From positions 123,304 through 187,303 of the forward strand of contig JAPDOI010001373.1 in assembly GCA_029168955.1 (NCBI GenBank): a stretch of 64,000 nucleotides of DNA, given 5' to 3'. Of this stretch, positions 1-13,283 are shown piece by piece. Below the pieces are notes generated by a model. That model saw only the letters and a list, made by a program, of their open reading frames with translations, ran no database searches and was not told where the DNA came from. This stretch comes from Aplectana chamaeleonis. Its lineage: Eukaryota; Nematoda; Chromadorea; Rhabditida; Cosmocercidae. The position numbers and the translations under genes were made by a program. The number at the start of each line of letters is the position of its first letter. Positions within the stretch are counted from its first letter, which is position 1.

Positions 1-358
<358 letters not shown>

Positions 359-480
359 TGAAGGAATTTAGTGATAAGAAGTTTGGTCAGTCTTTCAAGA
401 GAAGTGGAGTTATAACGTGATAAGACTTAATGAAGCTCGAGAGACGTCGTGCCTCAGGTCCATCAGGGACCATATGCTCC
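359..480 (+). repeat. leader of array module, copy A
   Basis: Non-tandem leader beginning CTGAAGGAATTTAGTGATAA and running into the first divergent 42-bp monomer. Near-identical leader sequence occurs at about 12,555-12,590 continued at 13,218-13,283 and 13,847-13,870 (copy B, split by insertions) and at 15,939-16,075 (copy C). The order GT tract, leader, array is therefore conserved in three places. I see no coding potential. Confidence 0.85.
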
Positions 481-3400
481 GTGTGCGGAACACAAATTGA
501 AGTGCGCCAAGCGCTTTATAAAGTGGGCGGTTCCCAACTTGGAGTGCGTAGAGCGCCGGGAAAAGTGGACGGGACATGAAAGGGAGTGCACAGCGCGCCG
601 GGACGAGTGGTCGGGACCCAACTGGGAGTGCGTAAGGCGCCGAAAGAGGTGGCCGGAATCCAACTAGGAGTCCACAGAGCGTCGAGAACTGTGGACGGGA
701 CCCAAGTAGGAGTGCACAGCGCGCCGGTAAAAGTGGGAGGGACCCAACTGGGAGTCCACAGAGAGGCGCGAACTGTGGACGGGACCCAAGTAGGAGTGCA
801 CAGCGCGCCGGTAAAAGTGGGCGGGACCCAACTGGGAGTCCACAGAGCGCCGGAACTGTGGACGGCACCCAAGTAGGAGTGCACAGCGCGCCGGTAAAAA
901 GTGGGAGGAACCCAACTGGGAGTCCACAGAGAGGCGGGAACTGTGAACGGGACCCAACTGGGAGTCCACAGAGCGCCGGAACTGTGGACGGGACCCAAGT
1001 AGGAGTGCACAGCGCGCCGGTAAAAAGTGGGAGGGAAGCAACTGAGAGTCCACAGAGCGCCGGAACTGTGGACGGGACCCAAGTAGGAGTGCACAGCGCG
1101 CCGGTAAAAGTGGGAGGGAACCAACTGAGAGTCCACAGAGCGCAGGAACTGTGGACGGGACCCAAGTAGGAGTGCACAGCGCGCCGGTAAAAAGTGGGAG
1201 GGACCCAACTGGGAGTCCACAGAGAGGCGGGAACTGTGAACGGGACCCAACTGGGAGTCCACAGAGCGCCGGAACTGTGGACGGGACCCAAGTAGGAGTG
1301 CACAGCGCGCCGGTAAAAAGTGGGAGGGAACCAACTGAGAGTCCACAGAGCGCCGGAACTGTGGACGGGACCCAAGTAGGAGTGCACAGCGCGCCGGTAA
1401 AAGTGGGAGGGACCCAACTGGGAGTCCACAGAGAGGCGGGAACTGTGGACGGGGCCCAAGTAGGAGTGCACAGCGCGCCGGTAAAAAGTGGGAGGGACTC
1501 AACTGGGAGTCCACAGAGAGGCGGGAACTGTGAACGGGACCCAACTGGGAGTCCACAGAGCGCCGGAACTGTGGACGGGACCCAAGTAGGAGTGCACAGC
1601 GCGCCGGTAAAAAGTGGGAGGACCCAACTGGGAGTCCACAGAGCGCCGGAACTGTGGACGGGACCCAAGTAGGAGTGCACAGCGCGCCGGTAAAAGTGGG
1701 AGGGACCCAACTGGGAGTCCACAGAGCGGCGGGAACTGTGGACGGGACCCAAGTAGGAGTGCACAGCGCGCCGGTAAAAGTGGGCGGGACCCAACTGGGA
1801 GTCCACAGAGCGCCGGGAACTGTGGACGGGACCCAAGTAGGAGTGCACAGCGTGCCGGTAAAAGTGGGAGGGACCCAACTGGGAGTCCACAGAGCGGCGG
1901 GAACTGTGGATGAGACCCAAGTAGGAGTGCACAGCGCGCCGGTAAAAGTGGGCGGGACCCACCTGGGAGTCCACAGAGCGCCGGAACTGTGGACGGGACC
2001 CAAGTAGGAGTGCACAGCGCGCCGGTAAAAGTGGGAGGGACCCAACTGGGGAGTCCACAGAGAGGCGCGAACTGTGGACGGGACCCAAGTAGGAGTGCAC
2101 AGCGCGCCGGTAAAAGTGGGCGGGACCCAACTGGGAGTCCACAGAGCGCCGGAACTGTGGACGGGACCCAAGTAGGAGTGCACAGCGCGCCGGTAAAAGT
2201 GGGAGGGACCCAACTGGGAGTCCACAGAGAGGCGGGAACTGTGAACGGGACCCAACTGGGAGTCCACAGAGCGCCGGAACTGTGGACGGGACCCAAGTAG
2301 GAGTGCACAGCGCGCCGGTAAAGTGGGAGGAACCAACTGAGAGTCCACAGAGCGCCGGAACTGTGGACGGGACCCAAGTAGGAGTGCACAGCGCGCCGGT
2401 AAAAGTGGGAGGGACCCAACTGGGAGTCCACAGAGAGGCGGAACTGTGAACGGGACCCAACTGGGAGTCCACAGAGCGCCGGAACTGTGGACGGGACCCA
2501 AGTAGGAGTGCACAGCGCGCCGGTAAAAAGTGGGCGGGACCCAACTGGGAGTCCACAGAGCGCCGGAACTGTGGACGGGACCCAAATGGGAGTGCACAGC
2601 GCGCCGGAAAAAGTGGGAGGGACCCAACTGGGAGTCCACAGAGAGGCGGGAACTGTGGACGGGACCCAAGTAGGAGTGCACAGCGCGCCGGTAAAAGTGG
2701 GCGGGACCCAACTGGGAGTCCACAGAGCGCCGGAACTGTGGACGGGACCCAAGTAGGAGTGCACAGCGCGCCGGTAAAAGTGGGAGGGACCCAACTGGGA
2801 GTCCACAGAGCGCCGGAACTGTGGACGGGACCCAAGTAGAGTGCACAGCGCGCCGGTAAAAGTGGGAGGACCCAACTGGGAGTCCACAGAGCGCCGGAAC
2901 TGTGGACGGGACCCAAGTAGGAGTGCACAGCGCGCCGGTAAAAAGTGGGAGGGATCCAACTGGGAGTCCACAGAGGCGGGAACTGTGAACGGGACCCAAC
3001 TGGGAGTCCACAGAGCGCCGGAACTGTGGACGGGACCCAAGTAGGAGTGCACAGCGCGCCGGTAAAAAGTGGGAGGGAACCAACTGAGAGTCCACAGAGC
3101 GCCGGAACTGTGGACGGGACCCAAGTAGGAGTGCACAGCGCGCCGGTAAAAGTGGGAGGGACCCAACTGGGAGTCCACAGAGCGGCGGGAACTGTGGATG
3201 GGACCCAAGTAGGAGTGCACAGCGCGCCGGTAAAAGTGGGCGGGACCCAACTGGGAGTCCACAGAGCGCCGGGAACTGTGGACGGGACCCAAGTAGGAGT
3301 GCACAGCGCGCCGGTAAAAGTGGGCGGGACCCAACTGGGAGTTCACAGAGCGGCGGGAACTGTGGTCGGGACCCAAGTAGGAGTGCACAGCGCGCCGGTA

Positions 3401-6400
3401 AAAGTGGGCGGGATCTAACTGGGAGTCCACAGAGCGCCGGAACTGTGGACGGGACCCAAGTAGGAGTACACAGCGCGCCGGTAAAAATGGGCGGGACCCA
3501 ACTGGGAGTCCACAGAGCGGCGGGAACTGTAGACGGGACCCAAGTAGGAGTGCACAGCGCGCCGGCAAAACTGGGCGGGACCCAACTGGGAGTCCACAGA
3601 GCGCCGGAACTGTGGACGGGACCCAAATAGGAGTGCACAGCGCGCCGGTAAAAGTGGGAGGGACCCAACTGGGAGTCCACAGAGAGGCGCGAACTGTGGA
3701 CGGGACCCAAGTAGGAGTGCACAGCGCGCCGGTAAAAGTGGGCGGGACCCAACTGGGAGTCCACAGAGCGCCGGAACTGTGGACGGGACCCAAGTAGGAG
3801 TGCACAGCGCACCTGTAAAAAGTGGGAGGGACCCAACTGGGAGTCCACAGAGAGGCGGGAACTGTGAACGGGACCCAACTGGGAGTCCACAGAGCGCCGG
3901 AACTGTGGACGGGACCCAAGTAGGAGTGCACAGCGCGCCGGTAAAAAGTGGGAGGGAACCAACTGAGAGTCCACAGAGCGCAGGAACTGTGGACGGGACC
4001 CAAGTAGGAGTGCACAGCGCGCCGGTAAAAGTGGGCGGGACCCAACTGGAAGTCCACAGAGCGGCGGGAACTGTGGACGGGACCCAAGTAGGAGTGCACA
4101 GCGCGCCGGTAAAAGTGGGCGGGACCCAACTGGGAGTCCACAGAGCGCCGGGAACTGTGGACGGGACCCAAGTAGGAGTGCACAGCGCGCCGGTAAAAGT
4201 GGGAGGGACCCAACTGGGAGTCCACAGAGAGGCGAGAACTGTGGACGGGACCCAACTGGGAGTCCACAGAGCGCCGGAACTGTGGACGGGACCCAAGTAG
4301 GAGTGCACAGCGCGCCGGTAAAAAGTGGGACGGACCCAACTGGGAGTCCACAGAGCGCCGGAACTGTGGACGGGACCCAAGTAGGAGTGCACAGCGCGCC
4401 GGTAAAAAGTGGGACGGACCCAACTGGGAGTCCACAGAGAGGCGGGAACTGTGGACGGGACCCAACTGGGAGTCCACAGAGCGCCGGAACTGTGGACGGG
4501 ACCCAAGTAGGAGTGCACAGCGCGCCGGTAAAAAGTGGGACGGACCCAACTGGGAGTCCACAGAGAGGCGCGAACTGTGGACGGGACCCAAGTAGTAGTG
4601 CACAGCGCGCCCGTAAAAGTGGGCGGGACCCAACTGGGAGTCCACAGAGAGGCGGGAACTGTGGACGGGACCCAACTGGGAGTGCACAGCGCGCCGGTAA
4701 AAGTGGGAGGGACCCAACTGGGAGTCCACAGAGAGGCGCGAACTGTGGACGGGACCCAAGTAGGAGTGCACAGCGCGCCGGTAAAAGTGGGCGGGACCCA
4801 ACTGGGAGTCCACAGAGAGGCGGGAACTGTGGACGGGACCCAACTGGGAGTCCACAGAGCGCCGGAACTGTGGACGGGACCCAAGTAGGAGTGCACAGCG
4901 CGCCGGTAAAAGTGGGAGGGACCCAACTGGGAGTCCACAGAGCGGCGGGAACTGTGGACGGGACCCAAGTAGGAGTGCACAGCGCGCCGGTAAAAGTGGG
5001 CGGGACCCAACTGGGAGTCCACAGAGCGCCGGGAACTGTAGAGGGACCCAAGTAGGAGTGCACAGCGCGCCGGTAAAAGTGGGCGGGACCCAACTGGGAG
5101 TCCACAGAGAGGCGGGAACTGTGGACGGGACCCAAGTAGGAGTGCACAGCGCGCCGGTAAAAGTGGGCGGGACCCAACTGGGAGTCCACAGAGAGGCGGG
5201 AACTGTGGACGGGACCCAACTGGGAGTCCACAGAGCGCCGGAACTGTGGACGGGACCCAAGTAGGAGTGCACAGCGCACCGGTAAATGTGGGCGGGACCC
5301 AACTGGGAGTCCACAGAGAGGCGCGAACTGTGGACGGGACCCAAGTAGGAGTGCACAGCGCGCCGGTAAAAGTGGGCGGGACCCAACTGGGAGTCCACAG
5401 AGAGGCGGGAACTGTGGACGGGACCCAACTGGGAGTCCACAGAGCGCCGGAACTGTGGACGGGACCCAAGTAGGAGTGCACAGCGCGCCGGTAAAAAGTG
5501 GGAGGGAACCAACTGAGAGTCCACAGAGCGCAGGAACTGTGGACGGGACCCAAGTAGGAGTGCACAGCGCGCCGGTAAAAAGTGGGAGGGACCCAACTGG
5601 GAGTCCACAGAGAGGCGGGAACTGTGGACGGGACCCAAGTAGGAGTGCACAGCGCGCCGGTAAAAGTGGGCGGGACCCAACTGGAAGTCCACAGAACGGC
5701 GGGAACTGTGGACGGGACCCAAGTAGGAGTGCACAGCGCGCCGGTAAAAGTGGGGGACCCAACTGGGAGTCCACAGAGAGGCGGGAACTGTGGACGGGAC
5801 CCAAGTAGGAGTGCACAGCGCGCCGGTAAAAGTGGGCGGAACCCAACTGGGAGTCCACAGAGCGGCGGGAACTGTGGACGGGACCCAAGTAGGCGTGCAC
5901 AGCGCGCCGGTAAAAGTGGGAGGGACCCAACTGGGAGTCCACAGAGAGGCGGGAACTGTGGACGGGACCCAAGTAGGAGTGCACAGCGCGCCGGTAAAAA
6001 GTGGGACGGACCCAAATGGGAGTCCACAGAGAGGCGCGAACTGTGGACGGGACCCAAGTAGGAGTGCACAGCGCGCCGGTAAAAGTGGGCGGGACCCAAC
6101 TGGGAGTCCACAGAGAGGCGCGAACTGTGGACGGGACCCAAGTAGCGGTGCACAGCGCGCCGGTAAAAGTGGGAGGGACCCAACTGGGAGTCCACAGAGA
6201 GGCGCGAACTGTGGACGGGACCCGAGTAGGAGTGCACAGCGCGCCGGTAAAAGTGGGCGGGACCCAACTGGGAGTCCACAGAGGCGGGAACTGTGGACGG
6301 GCCCCAACCGGGAGTCCGCAGGGCGCCGGAACTGTGGACGGGACCCAAGTAGGAGTGCACAGCGCGCCGGTAAAAGTGGGAGGGACCCAACTGGGAGTCC

Positions 6401-9400
6401 ACAGAGCGGCGGGAACTGTGGACGGGACCCAAGTAGGAGTGCACAGCGCGCCGGTAAAAGTGGGCGGGACCCAACTGGGAGTCCACAGAGCGCCGGGAAC
6501 TGTAGAGGGACCCAAGTAGAAGTGCACAGCGCGCCGGTAAAAGTGGGCGGGACCCAACTGGGAGTCCACAGAGAGGCGCGAACTGTGGACGGGACCCGAG
6601 TAGGAGTGCACAGCGCGCCGGTAAAAGTGGGCGGGACCCAACTGGGAGTCCACAGAGAGGCGGGAACTGTGGACGGGACCCAACTGGGAGTCCACAGAGC
6701 GCCGGAACTGTGGACGGGACCCAAGTAGGAGTGCACAGCGCGCCGGTAAAAGTGGGAGGGACCCAACTGGGAGTCCAGAGACCGGCGGGAACTGTGGACG
6801 GGACCCAAGCAGGAGGGCACAGCGCACCGGTAAAAGTGGGAGGAACCCAACTGGGAGTCCACAGAGAGGCGGGAACTGTGGACGGGACCCAAGTAGGAGT
6901 GCACAGCGCGCCCGTAAAAGTGGGAGGGACCCAACTGGGAGTCCACAGAGAGGCGGGAACTGTGGACGGGACCCAACTGGGAGTCCACAGAGCGCCGGAA
7001 CTGTGGACGGGACCCAAGTAGGAGTGCACAGCGCGCCGGTAAAAAGTGGGACGGACCCAACTGGGAGTCCACAGAGCGGCGGGAACTGTGGACGGGACCC
7101 ACGTAGGAGTGCACAGCGCGCCGGTAAAAGTGGGCGGGACCCAACTGGGAGTCCACAGAGCGCCGGGAACTGTGGACGGGACCCAAGTAGGAGTGCACAG
7201 CGCGCCGGTAAAAGTGGGCGGGACCCAACTGGGAGTCCACAGCGCGGCGGGAACTGTGGACGGGACCCAAGTAGGAGTGCACAGCGCGCCTGTAAAAGTG
7301 GGCGGGCCCCAACTGGGAGTCCACAGAGAGGCGGGAACTGTGGACGGGACCCAACTGGGAGTCCACAGAGCGCCGGAACTGTGGACGGGACCCAATTAGG
7401 AGTGCACAGCGCGCCGGTAAAAGTGGGCGGGACCCAACTGGGAGTCCACAGAGCGCCGGAACTGTGGACGGGACCCAAGTAGCAGTGCACAGCGCGCCGG
7501 TAAACGTGGGCGGGATCCAACTGGGAGTCCACAGAGAGGCGGGAACTGTGGACGGGACCCAACTGGGAGTCCACAGAGCGCCGGAACTGTGGACGGGACC
7601 CAAGTAGGAGTGCACAGCGCGCCGGTAAAAGTGGGAGGACCCAACTGGGAGTCCACAGAGGCGCCGGAACTGTGGACGGGACCCAAGTAGGAGTGCACAG
7701 CGCGCCGGTAAAAGTGGGCGGGACCCAACTGGGAGTCCACAGAGAGGCGGGAACTGTGGACGGGACCCAAGTAGGAGTGCACAGCGCGCCGGTAAAAAGT
7801 GGGAGGGAACCAACTGAGAGTCCACAGAGCGCAGGAACTGTGGACGGGACCCAAGTAGGAGTGCACAGCGCGCCGGTAAAAAGTGGGAGGGACCCAACTG
7901 GGAGTCCACAGAGAGGCGGGAACTGTGGACGGGACCCAAGTAGGAGTGCACAGCGCGCCGGTAAAAGTGGGAGGGACCCAACTGGGAGTCCACAGAGCGG
8001 CGGGAACTGTGGACGGGACCCAAGTAGGAGTGCACAGCGCGCCGGTAAAAGTGGGCGGGACCCAACTGGGAGTCCACAGAGCGCCGGGAACTGTGGACGG
8101 GACCCAAGTAGGAGTGCACAGCGCGCCGGTAAAAGTGGGCGGGACCCAACTGGGAGTCCACAGAGCGGCGGGAACTGTGGACGGGACCCAAGTAGGAGTG
8201 CACAGCGCGCCGGTAAAAGTGGGCGGGACCCAACTGGGAGTCCACAGAGAGGCGGGAACTGTGGACGGGACCCAACTGGGAGTCCACAGAGCGCCGGAAC
8301 TGTGGACGGGACCCAAGTAGGAGTGCACAGCGCACCGGTAAATGTGGGCGGGACCCAACTGGGAGTCCACAGAGAGGCGCGAACTGTGGACGGGACCCAA
8401 GTAGGAGTGCACAGCGCGCCGGTAAAAGTGGGCGGGACCCAACTGGGAGTCCACAGAGAGGCGGGAACTGTGGACGGGACCCAACTGGGAGTCCACAGAG
8501 CGCCGGAACTGTGGACGGGACCCAAGTAGGAGTGCACAGCGCGCCGGTAAAATGTGGGAGGGAACCAACTGAGAATCCACAGAGCGCCGGAACTGTGGAC
8601 GGGACCCAAGTAGGAGTGCACAGCGCGCCGGTAAAAAGTGGGAGGGACCCAACTGGGAGTCCACAGAGAGGCGGGAACTGTGGACGGGACCCAAGTAGGA
8701 GTGCACAGCGCGCCGGTAAAAGTGGGAGGGACCCAACTGGGAGTCCACAGAGCGGCGGGAACTGTGGACGGGACCCAAGTAGGCGTGCACAGCGCGCCGG
8801 TAAAAGTGGGAGGGACCCAACTGGGAGTCCACAGAGAGGCGGGAACTGTGGACGGGACCCAAGTAGGAGTGCACAGCGCGCCGGTAAAAGTGGGCGGAAC
8901 CCAACTGGGAGTCCACAGAGCGGCGGGAACTGTAGAAGGGACCCAATTAGGAGTGCACAGCGCGCCGGTAAAACTGGGCGGGACCCAACTGGGAGTCCAC
9001 AGAGCGGCGGGAACTGTGGACGGGACCCAATTAGGAGTGCACAGCGCGCCGGTAAAAGTGGGCGGGACCCAACTGGGAGTCCACAGAGCGGCGGGAACTG
9101 TGGACGGGACCCAATTAGGAGTGCACAGCGCGCCGGTAAAAGTGGGCGGGACCCAACTGGGAGTCCACAGAGCGGCGGGAACTGTGGACGGGACCCAACT
9201 GGGAGTCCACAGAGCGCCGGAACTGTGGACGGGACCCAAGTAGGAGTGCACAGCGCGCCGGTAAAAAGTGGGACGGACCCAACTGGGAGTCCACAGAGCG
9301 CCGGGAACTGTGGACGGGACCCAAGTAGGAGTGCACAGCGCGCCGGTAAAAGTGGGCGGGACCCAACTGGGAGTCCACAGAGAGGCGGGAACTGTGGACG

Positions 9401-11850
9401 GGACCCAACTGGGAGTCCACAGAGCGCCGGAACTGTGGACGGGACCCAAGTAGGAGTGCACAGCGCGCCGGTAAAAAGTGGGACGGACCCAAATGGGAGT
9501 CCACAGAGAGGCGCGAACTGTGGACGGGACCCAAGTAGGAGTGCACAGCGCGCCGGTAAAAGTGGGCGGGACCCAACTGGGAGTCCACAGAGAGGCGCGA
9601 ACTGTGGACGGGACCCAAGTAGCGGTGCACAGCGCGCCGGTAAAAGTGGGAGGGACCCAACTGGGAGTCCACAGAGAGGCGCGAACTGTGGACGGGACCC
9701 AAGTAGGAGTGCACAGCGCGCCGGTAAAAGTGGGCGGGACCCAACTGGGAGTCCACAGAGAGGCGGGAACTGTGGACGGGACCCAACTGGGAGTCCACAG
9801 AGCGCCGGAACTGTGGACGGGACCCAAGTAGGAGTGCACAGCGCGCCGGTAAAAGTGGGAGGGACCCAACTGGGAGTCCACAGAGCGGCGGGAACTGTGG
9901 ACGGGACCCAAGTAGGAGTGCACAGCGCGCCGGTATAAGTGGGCGGGACCCAACTGGGAGTCCACAGAGCGCCGGGAACTGTAGAGGGACCCAAGTAGGA
10001 GTGCACAGCGCGCCGGTAAAAGTGGGCGGGACCCAACTGGGAGTCCACAGAGAGGCGGGAACTGTGGACGGGACCCAAGTAGGAGTGCACAGCGCGCCGG
10101 TAAAAGTGGGCGGGACCCAACTGGGAGTCCACAGAGAGGCGGGAACTGTGGACGGGACCCAACTGGGAGTCCACAGAGCGCCGGAACTGTGGACGGGACC
10201 CAAGTAGGAGTGCACAGCGCACCGGTAAATGTGGGCGGGACCCAACTGGGAGTCCACAGAGAGGCGCGAACTGTGGACGGGACCCAAGTAGGAGTGCACA
10301 GCGCGCCGGTAAAAGTGGGCGGGACCCAACTGGGAGTCCACAGAGAGGCGGGAACTGTGGACGGGACCCAACTGGGAGTCCACAGAGCGCCGGAACTGTG
10401 GACGGGACCCGCAAATAGGAGTGCACAGCGCGCCGGTAAAAGTGGGAGGGACCCAACTGGAGTCCACAGAGCGCCGGAACTGTGGACGGGACCCAAGTAG
10501 GAGTGCACAGCGCGCCGGTAAAATGTGGGAGGGAACCAACTGAGAATCCACAGAGCGCCGGAACTGTGGACGGGACCCAAGTAGGAGTGCACAGCGCGCC
10601 GGTAAAAAGTGGGAGGGAGCCAACGGGGAGCCCACAGAGAGGCGGGAACTGTGGAGGGGACCCAAGTAGGAGTGCACAGCGCGCCGGTAAAAGTGGGAGG
10701 GACCCAACTGGGAGTCCACAGAGCGGCGGGAACTGTGGACGGGACCCAAGTAGGCGTGCACAGCGCGCCGGTAAAAGTGGGAGGGACCCAACTGGGAGTC
10801 CACAGAGAGGCGGGAACTGTGGACGGGACCCAAGTAGGAGTGCACAGCGCGCCGGTTAAAGTGAGCGGAACCCAACTGGGAGTCCACAGAGCGGCGGGAA
10901 CTGTAGAAGGGACCCAATTAGGAGTGCACAGCGCGCCGGTAAAAGTGGGCGGGACCCAACTGGGAGTCCACAGAGCGGCGGGAACTGTGGACGGGACCCA
11001 ATTAGGAGTGCACAGCGCGCCGGTAAAAGTGGGCGGGACCCAACTGGGAGTCCACAGAGCGGCGGGAACTGTGGACGGGACCCAATTAGGAGTGCACAGC
11101 GCGCCGGTAAAAGTGGGCGGGACCCAACTGGGAGTCCACAGAGCGGCGGGAACTGTGGACGGGACCCAATTAGGAGTGCACAGCGCGCCGGTAAAACTGG
11201 GCGGGACCCAACTGGGAGTCCACAGAGCGCCGGAACTGTGGACGGGACCCAAGTAGGAGTGCACAGCGCGCCGGTAAAAGTGGGAGGGACCCAACTGGGA
11301 GTCCACAGAGAGGCGGGAACTGTGGACGGGACCCAAGTAGGAGTGCACAGCGCGCCGGTAAAAGTGGGAGGGACCCAACTGGGAGTCCACAGAGAGGCGG
11401 GAACGGTGGAAGGGACCCAAGTAGGAGTGCACAGCGCGCTGGTAAAAGTGGGCGGGATCCAACTGGGAGTCCACAGAGCGGCGGGAACTGTGGACGGGAC
11501 CCAATTAGGAGTGCACAGCGCGCCGGTAAAAGTGGGCGGGACCCAACTGGGGGTCCACAGAGCGGCGGGAACTGTGGACGGGACCCAGTGGGAGTGCACA
11601 GCGCGCCGGTAAAAGTGGGCGGGACCCAACTGGGAGTCCACAGAGCGGCGGGAACTGTGGACGGGACCCAATTAGGAGTGCACAGCGCGCCGGTAAAAGT
11701 GGGCGGGACCCAACTGGGAGTCCACAGAGCGGCGGGAACTGTGGACGGGACCCAATTAGGAGTGCACAGCGCGCCGGTAAAAGTGGGCGGGACCCAACTG
11801 GGAGTCCACAGAGCGCCGGAACTGTGGACGGGACCCAACTGGGATAGCGC
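480..11850 (+). repeat. giant 42-bp/84-bp minisatellite array 1
   Basis: About 270 tandem 42-bp monomers organised as 84-bp dimers. One monomer starts GTGGACGGGACCCAAGTAGG and ends CGCGCCGGTAAAA; the other starts GTGGGAGGGACCCAACTGGG and ends GAGCGCCGGGAACT. The first five or six monomers (480-690) are individually divergent and match the edge monomers of copies B and C, while the interior is highly homogeneous, as expected of an array spread by unequal exchange. One-base indels at the A-run of the first monomer and at GGAACT shift the phase often. The minus strand is stop-free in all phases, giving an open frame of 3,662 codons with no start context, domain or sensible composition. I treat it as non-coding satellite. 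Confidence 0.95.
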
Positions 11851-11934
11851 AGGGCGTCGGGGAAAGTAACGTGTGTCATACAATGCCGAGCAGGTGCGAT
11901 GGGCAGAAAGGCCATGAACGTCTTGTTTCCGGGT
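11850..11934 (+). repeat. 3' flank of array 1 (module copy A)
   Basis: Unique-looking sequence that follows the last monomer: GGGGAAAGTAACGTGTGTC, then a stretch containing GCCGAGCAGGTGCGATGGGC. The same flank follows the short arrays at about 14,235-14,315 and 16,435-16,512. This shows that the three arrays are the same locus type with different repeat numbers. Confidence 0.85.
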
Positions 11935-12276
11935 CTATCCTAGACGGGGGGGGGGCACCCAAGACTTATTGATAGAAGTGAAGAAAAACTCTGATAAAAA
12001 ATGCATGATAGTGCTATCAATCATTGTTTTTATAAAAGCTCTACGGAAATACTTCCTTAATCCCCTTTCACGCATGCCCGACCGACGTCGGACGACTCGC
12101 TATCGAATATGTACCATCTGTCTACCCTATCCTATCCATCTTATCTATCCTGACTTATCAAAATCGATAATGAGTCGTCCGACCTCGGCCGGCAAACTAT
12201 GAAAGGAGCTCTACCAGTCGGTGTTTCATTTACTTTGCCTTGAATCGTCGGTTGCCCCCCTCCCCGTCTAGGATAG
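11935..12276 (+). mobile_element. MITE family CTAGACGGG, copy A (342 bp)
   Basis: Bounded by inverted ends CTATCCTAGACGGGG and CCCCGTCTAGGATAG. The interior has a conserved stretch (GATAGTGCTATCAATCATTG, AT-rich) seen in every copy, and no open frame with coding character. Other copies are at 16,513-16,852 (same size), 14,316-15,257 (interrupted), 56,568-56,761 (short, opposite orientation) and a fragment at 19,108-19,159. The superfamily cannot be assigned because the target duplication is not obvious. Confidence 0.8.
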
Positions 12277-12324
12277 TGCCCTGTTTTCTTCTTCCTATCT
12301 TTTAAGGAAACCTCCGTTAAAATG

Positions 12325-12540
12325 AAATGAAATTGTGGTGCGCGCGAAGCGCGCACCTGATTTGGAAAAGGATTGCTTCTGCTCACAACCCTCATTCCAG
12401 AATCTTGGTTCGGGAGAAACCTTGAAACAAGGGACTCTCACAAAAGTAGAGCAGTAAGGGTTCTCAACACTGCCCAAATTTCAGAAAAATTCCCGCAGTG
12501 GGTCTCGAGATATAAAAAAATTGCGATTTTCAAAATGTGT
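12325..12540 (-). repeat. hairpin-terminated dispersed repeat, copy 1
   Basis: Starts at a perfect 10-bp stem with a 3-nt loop (GGTGCGCGCGAAGCGCGCACC at 12,336-12,356, flanked by AAATTGT and TGATTTGG). Sequence extending to the GATTTGG side shows weak similarity to the copies at 20.2 kb and 34.1 kb. Hairpin-ended, non-inverted elements recall Helitron-type ends, but no CTRR terminus is present. Assignment is tentative. Confidence 0.5.
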
Positions 12541-12590
12541 GTGGGTGTGTGTTTGAAGGAATTTAGTGATAAGAAGTTTGGTTGGTCTTA

Positions 12591-13217
12591 GGCTCTATTC
12601 ATACTTCCAACCTCTCGCTCTGCCAGACCGGTCCGCTCGGCAAAAGGAGTGAGTATGAATGAAAACACGACCACCCGCTCCTCCCGCTCCGCCAGTGAAG
12701 TATGAATACTCCAGAGACATCGCCATGGCAGAGCAAGAGAGGCGGAAAATCGGTGGGTTTGTTTTTAGAAATGAAGCGATATGGGTGGTCTTTGGTAAGT
12801 TTGATAAGATATGTTGGTTTTGTTGTATGTAAAGGCTATCCAAGGGTGGTTGATCAATTGCGGTTGCTTTCCAAGAAGCAACTTGGTACTGCGCAGAACA
12901 GATGTCTGCATTGATCGAGGCTGTGGAATACGAGGAGTGCATACTCAGAGAAACTCACGGCCCGTCCGCGGCGGAAGATGAGCTCTCCGGACGGTCCACG
13001 GCGCTTGACGGCCTATATGACGTAATTTAGTGCAACAAGTAATGCTACTAACAAATGCCTCGGCGGTGCGAGACGGGAGTATGAATGCCCCAGAGACACC
13101 ACTGTGGCGGGGCAGGAGGAACGGGAGAGGCGAGAGGTCGTGTTTTTATTCATACTCACCACTTTTTCCGCGCGGACCGGTCTGGCAGAGCGAGAGGTTG
13201 GAAGTATGAATAGGCCC
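12591..13217. mobile_element. foldback MITE inside module copy B (627 bp)
   Basis: Ends are a long inverted repeat of about 70 bp. The left end reads GGCTCTATTCATACTTCCAA and the right end is its complement ending GAATAGGCCC; both continue through the CTCGCTCTGCCAGACCGG segment. It splits the leader of module copy B, which is continuous in copies A and C. Flanks TTA/TTT and the GGGCC-like end suggest a PIF/Harbinger-type MITE, but the 3-bp duplication is imperfect. No transposase is encoded. Confidence 0.85.
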
Positions 13218-13283
13218 TTTCAAGAGAAGTGGAGTGATAACGTGATAAGACTTAATAGAGCTCGAGAGACGTTGTGCCTCAGG

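Noticed and set aside
516..11504. Minus-strand open frame of 3,662 codons over array 1
   Set aside because: It follows satellite monomers through phase shifts and switches among three peptides; no domain, start context or codon bias. A product of stop-free repeat sequence.
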